Assembly (NCBI RefSeq): GCF_000373385.1
Contig: NZ_KB891316.1
Span: 754,493-818,492, forward strand
Direction: 5' to 3'
DNA: 64,000 nucleotides
Origin: Thiobacillus thioparus DSM 505
GTDB taxonomy: Bacteria > Pseudomonadota > Gammaproteobacteria > Burkholderiales > Thiobacillaceae
Below are positions 36,041 to 45,225 of the stretch, piece after piece (the first letter of the stretch is position 1; each line of letters opens with the position of its first letter). Under the pieces are notes generated by a model. The model did no database searches. It was not told the origin of the DNA and saw only the letters and a list, made by a program, of their open reading frames with translations. A program made the translations under genes and the position numbers.

Positions 36041-37096
36041 ATGCTTTGCTTGCGAATCAGCTGCCGTGCCCTGTTTATCTGGGTCGCATTGACCGTGTAT
36101 CTGGGAATGCCGCAGCCCGCCCTGGCAATGGAAACGCTGCGCATCCTGGCGTGGCCGGGCTACGCCGACGCGGATCTGGTCAAGATATTCGAGCAGCGCC
36201 ATGGCGTGCATGTGGACGTCACGCTGGTCGACAACGACGACGTCCTGCGCGAGAAGATGGCAGCCGGGCAGGGCGCACACTTCGACGTCATCGCCGCCAA
36301 TACGGCAGAGATGGTGCACTACATCGACAATGGCCTCATCCAGCCGATCGACACGCAGAACATTCCCAACCTCCGCAAACAACTGCCCCGCTTCAGGCCT
36401 TTGAGCGCCATTCCCGGCATCACCCGTGCCGGCAGAGTGTACGCCATCCCTTATACCTATTCCGAAATGGGCCTGATCTACGATCGCCGGCGTTTCAAGA
36501 CCGCCCCGAGCACATACGCCGACCTGTGGGACTCCCGGTATGCCGGCCAGGTATTGCTGTTCGACGGCAGTACGCATAATTTCTCGTTGGCAGCACTGGC
36601 GCTCGGCCTCGATCCGTTCCATATCCCGCCTAGCGCCAAGCAGCAGGTCCTGAAGAAACTGCTGGAGCTGCGCCGCAATGCACTGGCCTTCTACAACCTG
36701 CCCGAGGAGGCGACGCAGCTCTTCCGCGAACAATCCGCCGCCCTGCTGTTTGCCAACTATGGAAGCCAGCAGGTCAAGCAGCTGCGCGACGCAGGCGCCG
36801 ACATCGGTTATGTGGTCCCGCGCAAAGGCGTACTGGCCTGGCTCGATTGCTGGGCAGTTAGCCGCGGTGCGCGCAACAAGGCATTGGCGGAAGCCTGGAT
36901 CGACTACACCCTGGAACCCGCTGTCAGCCAGGCCTTGAGCGCACGCCAGGGGCTGGCCAACACGCTCGAGGCTGCCGGCGCCGCGCATGCCGGCGGCCGC
37001 GTGATCTGGCTTCAACCAGTGGAAGACGACGCCTGGCGCAACCGGCTATGGCAGCGCATCCTCTCTGGCGAGCGCGAATCCAGCCTGTTGCAATGA
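36041..37096 (+). CDS. PotD-type periplasmic solute-binding protein, transporter-less
   Basis: A 351-residue secreted binding protein. The signal peptide (LFIWVALTVYLGMPQPALA) is followed by LRILAWPGYADADLVKIFEQRHG, the spermidine/putrescine-binding PotD/NspS pattern. Later IPYTYSEMGLIYDRRR and ANYGSQQVKQLRDAG fit the fold. No ABC permease or ATPase genes are adjacent. The stop overlaps the start of a diguanylate cyclase gene (ATGA), so the protein probably acts as a ligand sensor, as NspS does for MbaA in Vibrio cholerae. Ligand is unproven. Confidence 0.85.
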   Translation: MLCLRISCRALFIWVALTVYLGMPQPALAMETLRILAWPGYADADLVKIFEQRHGVHVDVTLVDNDDVLREKMAAGQGAHFDVIAANTAEMVHYIDNGLIQPIDTQNIPNLRKQLPRFRPLSAIPGITRAGRVYAIPYTYSEMGLIYDRRRFKTAPSTYADLWDSRYAGQVLLFDGSTHNFSLAALALGLDPFHIPPSAKQQVLKKLLELRRNALAFYNLPEEATQLFREQSAALLFANYGSQQVKQLRDAGADIGYVVPRKGVLAWLDCWAVSRGARNKALAEAWIDYTLEPAVSQALSARQGLANTLEAAGAAHAGGRVIWLQPVEDDAWRNRLWQRILSGERESSLLQ

Positions 37097-38844
37097 AGCT
37101 CGGCATCCGTACCCGTATCACCTTGCTCATGGCAGCGCTGGGCGTGCTCGCCTCGGGGCTGACTGGTTATTACGCCTACCGCTCGAGCCAGAGTCTGCTG
37201 GCCGAGGCGGCGGAACGCGAAATGCTGACGTCGACGCGCGTGCTCGGACGCCGCCTCACCCTGAACATCCGCGAGGCAGCCAAGGTGGCCACCTTGCTGG
37301 CAGAACTGCCAGCCACCCAGGCCGTGGCTGACTTGCCTGATGTGTCCTCTCACGCCATTGCTGCTCGGAACAAGCTGGCCAGGATCTTCGAATCGGTGCT
37401 CGCCATCCAGCCCGAATACTTCCAGATACGGTTGATTCAGGCGGACCGCCACGGGCTGGAGGTCGTACGGATCGATCGCGATGGTACGGACCTGACGCGG
37501 GTCGACGGCGCCGCATTGCAAGAAAAAGGTCATTTCTCCTACGTGTTCCGAACCCTGAAGCTCAAACCTGGGGAAACCTACCTTTCGCCGATCTTCGTCA
37601 ATCAGGAACAGGGCGCCTACACCGGCCACGGCCAGCCCACGCTGCAGGTCGCGCGCCAGGTATTTGCCTCCAACGGCCGCCTGTACGGCCTGGTCATCAT
37701 TAATATCGACCTCAACGAACTCTTCGATCTGCTGAAGGCCGATCTGCCGCCCACGCTGGGTCTTTATCTCACCAACGCCCAAGGTGATTTCCTGATCCAC
37801 CCCGATCCCGAGCAGACCTTCGGCTTCCAGCACGGCCGCCGCATCCTGGCGCAGGACGTGTTTCCGCCCGTGGAAGACATCGTCGAAGGCAAAGCCGGCT
37901 ACCGGGTGATTGCACTGAACAACCCGCCGCCACTGCGCGGCTACCCCACCGTACCCACGACAGCGGTCTTCCTGCGGCAGCCGCTGGGAGACTATGTGTC
38001 GGACGACCCGTTTGCGATCATCGGCCTGTCGATGCCGCAGCGGGAAATCACGCGCCCCACCCACACGCTGGCCACTGCCACCTTGAACATCGTGTTCGTC
38101 TTCAGCGCCATCGCCTTCGTATTGGCACTCTGGATGTCACGCGCGCTGACCTATCCGCTGCAGCTGATCCTGCAGGCAGTAGGGCGCGTCTCGACTGGAC
38201 GCGACCTGGGAGAACTGCCGCTCAATCGCAAGGACGAGCTCGGCGATCTGGCGCGCGGGGTGGCCCATATGCACACTCAGATCCGCGACCAGATGGTGGT
38301 GCTCGACGAACACCGGCGCTCGCTCGACCATTTGTCACGACATGACACCCTTACCGGTCTGCCCAACCGGCGGATGTTCTTCGATGTATTGCAGCAGGCC
38401 ATTGCACGAGCCGGGCAGGCCGGCACGCAGCTCGCCGTGATGTTCGTTGATCTCGACAATTTCAAGGACGTCAACGACAGCCACGGCCACGCCACGGGCG
38501 ACCGCGTGCTGCAGGTGGTCGCCGCGCGGCTGCAGCACTGCGTGCGGGCAGTGGACACGCTGGCCCGATTGGGCGGCGACGAATTCATCGTTCTCATCGA
38601 ATCGCTGGACACGCAGGAGCCGGTGACCGCGATCGCGCACAAGCTGATCGCCCAATTCAAAACGCCCATCACCGCCGGCGCGCGCGAAATCCTGATCGGC
38701 CTCAGCATCGGGATCAGTATCCTGCCGGAAGACGGTACCGATGCGGAAACCCTGGTCGCGCGCGCCGACGAAGCCATGTATGCCGCCAAGATGGCGGGGC
38801 GCAATGGCTATCGTTTCTATTCCGCCCCGCCCGGCTCGCCCTGA
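37093..38844 (+). CDS. Membrane diguanylate cyclase (Cache-HAMP-GGDEF)
   Basis: A 583-residue inner-membrane signalling enzyme. TM1 (ITLLMAALGVLASGLTGYYA) leads to a periplasmic Cache-like sensor of about 300 residues. TM2 (LNIVFVFSAIAFVLALW), a HAMP linker and a GGDEF domain follow. The active-site motif ARLGGDEF is intact, and an RxxD product-inhibition site (RAVD) lies five residues upstream, so it should make cyclic-di-GMP with feedback control. There is no EAL domain. ATG 37093 overlaps the PotD-like stop, so the two products are made together. Confidence 0.92.
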   Translation: MKLGIRTRITLLMAALGVLASGLTGYYAYRSSQSLLAEAAEREMLTSTRVLGRRLTLNIREAAKVATLLAELPATQAVADLPDVSSHAIAARNKLARIFESVLAIQPEYFQIRLIQADRHGLEVVRIDRDGTDLTRVDGAALQEKGHFSYVFRTLKLKPGETYLSPIFVNQEQGAYTGHGQPTLQVARQVFASNGRLYGLVIINIDLNELFDLLKADLPPTLGLYLTNAQGDFLIHPDPEQTFGFQHGRRILAQDVFPPVEDIVEGKAGYRVIALNNPPPLRGYPTVPTTAVFLRQPLGDYVSDDPFAIIGLSMPQREITRPTHTLATATLNIVFVFSAIAFVLALWMSRALTYPLQLILQAVGRVSTGRDLGELPLNRKDELGDLARGVAHMHTQIRDQMVVLDEHRRSLDHLSRHDTLTGLPNRRMFFDVLQQAIARAGQAGTQLAVMFVDLDNFKDVNDSHGHATGDRVLQVVAARLQHCVRAVDTLARLGGDEFIVLIESLDTQEPVTAIAHKLIAQFKTPITAGAREILIGLSIGISILPEDGTDAETLVARADEAMYAAKMAGRNGYRFYSAPPGSP

Positions 38845-38929
38845 CCGGGACACGGACCATCCGGCCAGGAAATATTGCGGAGGCGCATGCCTCATAGACA
38901 CGAGGCTTACGGTGTCGCTTGCGCCGCGG

Positions 38930-40340
38930 CTGCAGCAAGTTCCTCCGGTTCCTCCCGGGCAGCGCCAGACTGACCAAGGTCTGCCCGGCCTGCGGCTTGA
39001 TACGCTCTTCGACCGTAAAGACCTGAAGCGCGCCCTCTTCGATCATCAGGAACAGAGGCTGCACCGGACCATACGGGCCTTCAATTCCTTGAAGCCGAAT
39101 TCCCCGCTCAACCGGGTTTTCTTGATCACGGCCTCATCGGTGAACCATTGAGTCAAGGCTGCGTGCGCCATGTCCTTGCCGAACAGGAAGCGGCCCCGCA
39201 GATGACGCGAACGGGCCGCAAGCTGTTTTTCGTCCTCGGGCATCAGCTGGTAGGCCGGCGCACGCCCGAACAAGGGGGCGAAATGCAGCGCCGCCAGCGA
39301 ATTGACATCGTCGTTGCTGGTCATGGCCATGAGTTTCCGATCCCGCTGATCTCGACACGGTCCAGCACGGTGCCGGAAAATATGCTGGCATAAAAGGTCG
39401 AATGCCGGCCATGCGTGCAGCCGACACGTTGTGCAGGCTGTTGTCCACCAGCATGACGGCATAGCCTTCATCCAGGAGGACCTTGGCCATTTCGCGAACC
39501 CGGAAGCGCCCTCCCAGAAAGAGGACGCCTTGCGGTTCGGCCTTGGCCAGGCCAAGCCGCCGCGCGACCAGCGGCGCGGTCAGGCCATACAGGGCCACGG
39601 TTCCGATGATGGCAAAGAAGGTCTGCGGAACCGGCACATCGGCATTCTCCAGCCCCACCTCCTCCATGCGCAGTGCGAATACCTGCTCCACGGCAGGGCG
39701 ACGATGCCGCGCGGTGCCATCCACGATATGAACAGCTTCTCGCGGAAACTGGGCTTGCTGCCCAGCGTGGAGGCAAAGACGGCGGCCGGCCGCGCAATGA
39801 ACACCAGGACCAGGAAAAACGCGAAACTGGCGATCCCGATCTGGTCGAGGCCTGATGGCTGGAGGTGGGCGGCCAGCAGGATGAATACGCCCGTGATCAG
39901 CAGTACCCGCAGGTTTTCCTTGAATTCGACGATGTGATGAATCGGGACGACTTTCTGGTTGGCCATGGCAAATCCCATGATCGTCACGGCCAGCAAACCC
40001 GACTTGGATTGCAGCAGGTGGGCGCCGGTAAAGACCGCGACGACGAACATGACGGCCACCGGGTTTTGCAGGGAATCCGGAATCAGGTCCCGTTTCAGGC
40101 ACAGCCCCAGGATCAATGCGCCCAGCAGGATCGCCAGGGCCAGTCGAGCCCGAGTGTCCAGTGCGCCGCCAGCGTGTCGATGGCCCAGGTGATACCCGCT
40201 CCCAGCGTGACCAGCCAGGCCACCACGTGGCCAATGGCGCGAAACTCCTTCACCGGCGACGATGCCAAGCATGACGACGGCACTGAGGCTGACCAGGGCG
40301 TGTTCAACCAGGCATTACTCTTCTTGACATGGCGCCGGCA
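38930..40340 (-). pseudogene. Decayed monovalent cation/proton antiporter with TrkA-N domain
   Basis: Homology-like fragments of one antiporter are scattered over different minus-strand frames. In order: HALVSLSAVVMLGIVAGEG; a second frame with EFRAIGHVVAWLVTLGAG; a third with AVMFVVAVFTGAHLLQSK and WMAPRGIVA; a fourth with FFAIIGTVALYGLTAPLVAR and VLFLGGRFRVREMAKVL (TrkA-N nucleotide-binding part); a fifth with MAMTSNDDVNSLAALHFAP; and finally LFLMIEEGALQVFTVEER. At least four or five frameshifts are needed and the N-terminal membrane spans are missing. An intact Kef-type antiporter lies at 45226-46932. Confidence 0.8.
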
Positions 40341-40345
40341 TCCGC

Positions 40346-41362
40346 TCAGGACCAGACACCCGGCCGCGGGGTAAAACTGTCCAGCACGCGCAGGTAGCTC
40401 GCACGCGCGACGAGCGAGGGATCGGGCAGGTTCTTCTGGCTCATGCTGCCTTTCAACTGGGCGATCGAGGCATATTCCTTTTCCTCCATCCAGTTCTGCA
40501 TCGCCGCGAGAATCCCGGTCAGCTTGTCGGGACCATGCTGCAGCAGGCAGGAGGCCAGGTGCACGACGTCGGCGCCGGCCAATAAGAGTTTCAGCGCCTC
40601 ACTCTCGCTATGGACGCCGCCGGTGGCGGCAAGCGTCAGGCGAGTGCGGCCGTACAAGATGGCGATCCAGCGGATGCGCAACAGGGCCTCTTCGGCCGAC
40701 GAGAGATGCAGCTGGTCGGTCATGCGCATCTCGTCGAGGTCGATATCGGGCTGGTAGAAGCGATTGAAGACGGCGACGCCGTTCGCACCGGCCGCTTCGA
40801 GTTGGCGCACGAAATGCGGCAGCGACGAAAAGAAAGGTGACAGCTTCATGACGATGGGCAGGCTCACCACGCGACGCAGTGCGGTCAGCAGATCGATGTA
40901 ACGCGCCTCGACAGCCTCGCCGGCAGCGTGCATGTCGGCGGCGACATGATAGACGTTGAGTTCGAGCGCATCGGCGCCGGCCTGTTCCAGTGCACGCCCG
41001 AGTTCTACCCAGCCCGACGGCGACACGCCATTGAGGCTCGCCACCACGGGAATCTCCAGGCGTCGCTTGAGCTGGTGCAGGTGCGTCAGGTAGCGCTCGA
41101 GCCCGCCTTGGACTTCACCCAGGTCGGGCAGGAAGCCATCCTCCGCTTCGCTGCACCCAAGTCCTCTGTGCAGCAGAAAGCGATCCATCATCGCGTCCTC
41201 CGCCCGCAGTTCTTCCTCGAACAGGGAATACATCACCAGTGCGGCGGCACCGGCATCTTCCAGTCGCAGCGCGGTGTCGAAACTGCGCGACAGCGGCGAG
41301 GCCGATGGCACCAGCGGATTCTTGAGCGTGAGACCGAGGTAGTCGGTGGAGAGGTCGATCAT
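40346..41362 (-). CDS. Dihydroorotate-dehydrogenase-like flavoprotein paired with POR
   Basis: A 338-residue TIM-barrel flavoprotein of the DHODH-like group. MIDLSTDYLGLTLKNPLVPSA is the characteristic start; FMN-binding landmarks are IVMKLSPFFSSLPHFVRQLE and LAATGGVHSESEALKLLLAGAD. The catalytic Cys/Ser loop of true PyrD is not evident (LELNVYHVAADMHAAG replaces it), so a role in pyrimidine synthesis is doubtful. ATG 41362 overlaps or abuts the nifJ stop, and this pairing with pyruvate:ferredoxin oxidoreductase recurs in bacteria. It may transfer electrons from or to the POR. Confidence 0.85.
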   Translation of the reverse strand: MIDLSTDYLGLTLKNPLVPSASPLSRSFDTALRLEDAGAAALVMYSLFEEELRAEDAMMDRFLLHRGLGCSEAEDGFLPDLGEVQGGLERYLTHLHQLKRRLEIPVVASLNGVSPSGWVELGRALEQAGADALELNVYHVAADMHAAGEAVEARYIDLLTALRRVVSLPIVMKLSPFFSSLPHFVRQLEAAGANGVAVFNRFYQPDIDLDEMRMTDQLHLSSAEEALLRIRWIAILYGRTRLTLAATGGVHSESEALKLLLAGADVVHLASCLLQHGPDKLTGILAAMQNWMEEKEYASIAQLKGSMSQKNLPDPSLVARASYLRVLDSFTPRPGVWS

Positions 41363-41363
41363 G

Positions 41364-44300
41364 TCAGGCTCCGGATTTGGATTCGTCGGCATGGCCCTGC
41401 ACCCGCGAAGGGCACGCCGCCAGATCTTTATGACCTTCAGGGTGCTCGCCCTCCGGGCGGTCTTGGCGCAGCGCCATGTCCTGATAGGCCTTGTAGCGCC
41501 GGTCGGCTTCCTGCTGGGCCTGCTCCAGGAAGTGCAGCGCTGCCTCGGGATGGCTGCGCTGCAACATGGCGAAGCGGGTCTCCGATTCCATGAAGACCTT
41601 GACCGGTTGGCTGGGCGCCGCGGAGTCAAGCCTGAAGGGGTTGGCACCGGTTTCCGCCAGTCGCGGGTCGAAGCGGATGAGTGGCCAGTGTCCGCTTTTC
41701 ACCGCAAGCTCCTGCTGGCGCTGGTTGTAGAGCATGTCATAGCCATGGGCGATGCAGGGACTGTAGGCGACGATGAGCGAGGGACCGGCATACGACTCGG
41801 CTTCGTGGAACACGCGCAGGGTCTGCACGTCCTTGGCGCCATACGCTGCCGTCGCCACATACACGTGGCCATAATCGGTGGCGATTTTGGCGAGGTCCTT
41901 TTTCGCAGTGGCCTTGCCACCGGCGGAGAACTTTGCGACCGCACCGATCGGCGTGGCCTTGGAGGTCTGACCGCCGGTGTTGGAATAGACCTCGGTATCG
42001 AGTACCAGGATGTTGACATCGTAGGGCAGCGCGAGCACGTGGTCGAGGCCGCCGTAGCCGATGTCGTAGGCCCAGCCGTCGCCGCCGATGATCCATACCG
42101 AGCGGCGGATCAACCATTCGGCGACGCTGGCGAGCGCCTGCGCGCGTGGGTGCCGCGAAGACACCAGTTTTTCGAGAAGCCGTGCCACACGTTGGCGCTG
42201 CGCGACGATCTCCGCCTCCTCGCGCTGGTCGGCTGTGACGAGTGCGTCGGCAAGATCGCCACCGATCTCCGTGGCCATTTCCTTGACCAGTTGCTGTGCG
42301 TAGCCCATCAACTGGTCGGCCGCCAGCCGCATGCCGAGGCCGAATTCGGCGTTGTCCTCGAACAGAGAATTGCTCCACGCCGGACCGCGCCCGGCGCCGT
42401 TCACCGTGTAGGGCGTGCTCGGCAGGTTGCCGCCGTATATCGACGAGCAGCCGGTGGCATTGGCGACCAGCATATGGTCGCCGAACAACTGGGTGGCGAG
42501 GCGGATGTAGGGCGTCTCGCCACAACCGGCGCAGGCTCCGGAGAACTCGAACAGCGGATCGAGCAGCATGGCACCCGGGATGGTGTTGTGCTTCACCGCG
42601 GTACGATCGAACTCGGGCAGGCGCAGGAAGAAGGCGAAGTTGTCGCGTTCCTGCTCGCGCAGCGGCGCAACCGGCGCCATGTTCACGGCCCGGCGGGATA
42701 CGTTCGACTTGTCGTGGATCGGGCAGGCTTCGACGCAGTCGCCGCAGCCGGTGCAGTCTTCCGCCGCCACCTGATAACTGATGTGGGTCCCGGCAGGGAA
42801 CTCCTTGCTCTTCGCCGGCACGTGCTTGAAAGTCGGCGGCGCCTCCTTGACCGCCTCGGCCGCGAACGCGCGCGCACGAATCGCCGAATGCGGGCAGACG
42901 AATACGCACTTGCCGCACTGGGTGCAAAGGTCAGCCTCCCACACCGGGATTTCCAGCGCGATGTTGCGCTTCTCGTATTGCGCGGTGCCGAGCGGATAAC
43001 TGCCGTCAGCCGGCAAGCGGGACACCGGCAGGGCATCGCCGTGGCCGTGATAGATCGGCAGCGTCAGATCGCGCACAAAGTCCGGATAGGCAACGGGCAT
43101 CCCGGTTTCGGCAAGCTGTCCGGGCGCCACGCTTGGCGCTCGCTGGGCGGGAATCGCAACCTGCTGCAGTCTGGACAAGGTCGTGTCGATGGCGCGGTAA
43201 TTCAACTCGACCAGCCGGCGGCTCTTCTTGCCGTAGGTCTTGTCGACCGCCTGCTTGATCGCAGCGATCGCCTCGTCCTTCGGCAGAATGCCGGAGATGG
43301 CGAAGAAGCAGGTCTGCATGATGGTGTTGATGCGCCGTCCCATGCCCGCCTCCGCGGCGACGGCATAGGCGTCGATCGTCCACAACTGCAGACGTTTCTC
43401 CCGTATCTGTGCGCGCAATGCCTGCGGCAGCGTATCCCATACCTGGTCCGGCGGCGCGGGCGTGTTGAGCAGGAAAACCCCGTCGGGCGCGGCGTGTTCG
43501 AGCAGTTCATAGCGGTCGACGAACATCGGCTGGTGGCAGGCGACGAATCCGGCCATGCCGGGCTCGACCAGATAGGTGGAGCGGATAGATTCCGGACCGA
43601 AACGCAGGTGCGACACCGTGACGGCACCGGATTTTTTCGAATCGTAGACGAAATAGCCCTGGGCCTGCAGGTCAGTGGTCTCGCCGAGGATCTTGATCGA
43701 ATTCTTGTTGGCCGACACCGTGCCGTCGGCGCCGAGCCCCCAGAACACGGCATGCTGCAGTTGCCGCGAGGCATCGGTGCGGAAGTTGGTGTCCCATGGC
43801 AGCGACAGGTGGGTAAGATCGTCGTGGATGCCGACGGTGAACTGGCGCATACGACCTTTCACGGGCTTCAGCCCGTCGAAAGTCGGAGTCCCCTTGGGGG
43901 GCTTGGGCACGCCCTGCGAAAGCTCGTCGAACACCGCCTTCACCATGCCTGGAGTGAATTCCTTGCTGGCCAGACCATAGCGGCCACCGATCACGCGCGG
44001 CATGCTGCGCAGGCCGTCTGCCGAAGCCTGCGCCAGCGCGCCGAGCACATCCTTGTAGAGCGGTTCGCCGTCGGCGCCAGGCTCCTTGCAGCGGTCGAGC
44101 ACGGCAATGGATTTCACAGTGTCCGGCAGCGCGGCCAGAAGTGTCGCCGGCGAGAATGGCCGGTACAGTCGCACCTTCAGCACCCCTACCTTTTCGCCAC
44201 GCGCGACGAGATGCTCGACTGTCTCGTGTGCGGCCTCGGCGCCGGATCCCATCAGTACGATCACCCGCTCGGCATCCGTGGCCCCGACATAGTCGAACAG

Positions 44301-45074
44301 CGTGTACTGACGTCCGGTGAGTTCGCCGAAACGATCCATCGCGTCCTGCACGATGCCGGGGAAGGCATCGTAGTAGGGATTGGCGCGCTCGCGCGACTGG
44401 AAGAACACGTCAGGATTCTGCGAGGTACCACGCAGCACCGGATGTTCCGGCGACAGCGCGCGTGCCCGATGCGCTGCCACGAGGCTGTCATCGATCATCG
44501 CGCGCACGGTTTCCGCATCGACCGCAGCGATTTTCGCCACCTCGTGCGAGGTGCGGAAACCATCGAAGAAATGGATCACCGGGATGCGTCCTGCCAGGGT
44601 TGCCGCCTGCGCGATCACCGCAAAGTCCTGTGCCTCCTGCGGGGAATTGGCGGCAAGCATGGCGCAACCGGTGGCGCGGCATGCCATGACGTCGGACTGG
44701 TCGCCGAAGATGGACAGTGCGTGCGTCGCCAGTGTGCGCGCCGCCACATGCAATACGAAGGGTGTCAGTTCACCGGCGATCTTGTAGAGGTTGGGAATCA
44801 TCAGCAGCAGGCCCTGGCTGGCCGTGAAGCTGGTCGCCAGCGCGCCGGAGGTGAGCGCGCCATGCAGCGCGCCGGCGGCGCCGCCTTCAGACTGCATCTC
44901 GATGATTTTCGGCACCGCCCCCCACAGGTTGGACCGGCCCTGCGAGGCCCATTCGTCCGCCCATTCGCCCATACTGGATGCCGGCGTGATGGGATAGATC
45001 GCAATCACCTCGTTGCCGAGGTAGGCCATGCGGGCAACGGCTTCGTTGCCGTCGATGGTGAGTGTTGTGGTCAT
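41364..45074 (-). CDS. nifJ: Pyruvate:ferredoxin (flavodoxin) oxidoreductase
   Basis: A 1236-residue single-chain POR. It starts with the alpha domain (AVARMAYLGNEVIAIYPITPAS), then the CoA-binding and gamma domains. A ferredoxin domain carries two 4Fe-4S motifs (LCTQCGKCVFVCP near 718; CTGCGDCVEACP near 778). The TPP domain follows, with NATGCSSIYGGNLPSTPY near 875 and GGDGWAYDIGYGG near 1000. It oxidises pyruvate to acetyl-CoA and CO2 or runs in reverse for CO2 fixation. O2 sensitivity of the family suggests use under micro-oxic or anoxic, perhaps denitrifying, conditions. Confidence 0.97.
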   Translation of the reverse strand: MTTTLTIDGNEAVARMAYLGNEVIAIYPITPASSMGEWADEWASQGRSNLWGAVPKIIEMQSEGGAAGALHGALTSGALATSFTASQGLLLMIPNLYKIAGELTPFVLHVAARTLATHALSIFGDQSDVMACRATGCAMLAANSPQEAQDFAVIAQAATLAGRIPVIHFFDGFRTSHEVAKIAAVDAETVRAMIDDSLVAAHRARALSPEHPVLRGTSQNPDVFFQSRERANPYYDAFPGIVQDAMDRFGELTGRQYTLFDYVGATDAERVIVLMGSGAEAAHETVEHLVARGEKVGVLKVRLYRPFSPATLLAALPDTVKSIAVLDRCKEPGADGEPLYKDVLGALAQASADGLRSMPRVIGGRYGLASKEFTPGMVKAVFDELSQGVPKPPKGTPTFDGLKPVKGRMRQFTVGIHDDLTHLSLPWDTNFRTDASRQLQHAVFWGLGADGTVSANKNSIKILGETTDLQAQGYFVYDSKKSGAVTVSHLRFGPESIRSTYLVEPGMAGFVACHQPMFVDRYELLEHAAPDGVFLLNTPAPPDQVWDTLPQALRAQIREKRLQLWTIDAYAVAAEAGMGRRINTIMQTCFFAISGILPKDEAIAAIKQAVDKTYGKKSRRLVELNYRAIDTTLSRLQQVAIPAQRAPSVAPGQLAETGMPVAYPDFVRDLTLPIYHGHGDALPVSRLPADGSYPLGTAQYEKRNIALEIPVWEADLCTQCGKCVFVCPHSAIRARAFAAEAVKEAPPTFKHVPAKSKEFPAGTHISYQVAAEDCTGCGDCVEACPIHDKSNVSRRAVNMAPVAPLREQERDNFAFFLRLPEFDRTAVKHNTIPGAMLLDPLFEFSGACAGCGETPYIRLATQLFGDHMLVANATGCSSIYGGNLPSTPYTVNGAGRGPAWSNSLFEDNAEFGLGMRLAADQLMGYAQQLVKEMATEIGGDLADALVTADQREEAEIVAQRQRVARLLEKLVSSRHPRAQALASVAEWLIRRSVWIIGGDGWAYDIGYGGLDHVLALPYDVNILVLDTEVYSNTGGQTSKATPIGAVAKFSAGGKATAKKDLAKIATDYGHVYVATAAYGAKDVQTLRVFHEAESYAGPSLIVAYSPCIAHGYDMLYNQRQQELAVKSGHWPLIRFDPRLAETGANPFRLDSAAPSQPVKVFMESETRFAMLQRSHPEAALHFLEQAQQEADRRYKAYQDMALRQDRPEGEHPEGHKDLAACPSRVQGHADESKSGA

Positions 45075-45225
45075 AAGTGACTCTTACAGGATAACTCCGT
45101 CCTTTATTCTAGACACGACACGCGAATGAGCCAGCCACCGCGCGACGATAAGCACATCGGGAATGAATTTGCATCCAGTACACTAAACCCTTTGTGTCCA
45201 CTGAAGCTCCGTCCGCTCACCTGCC

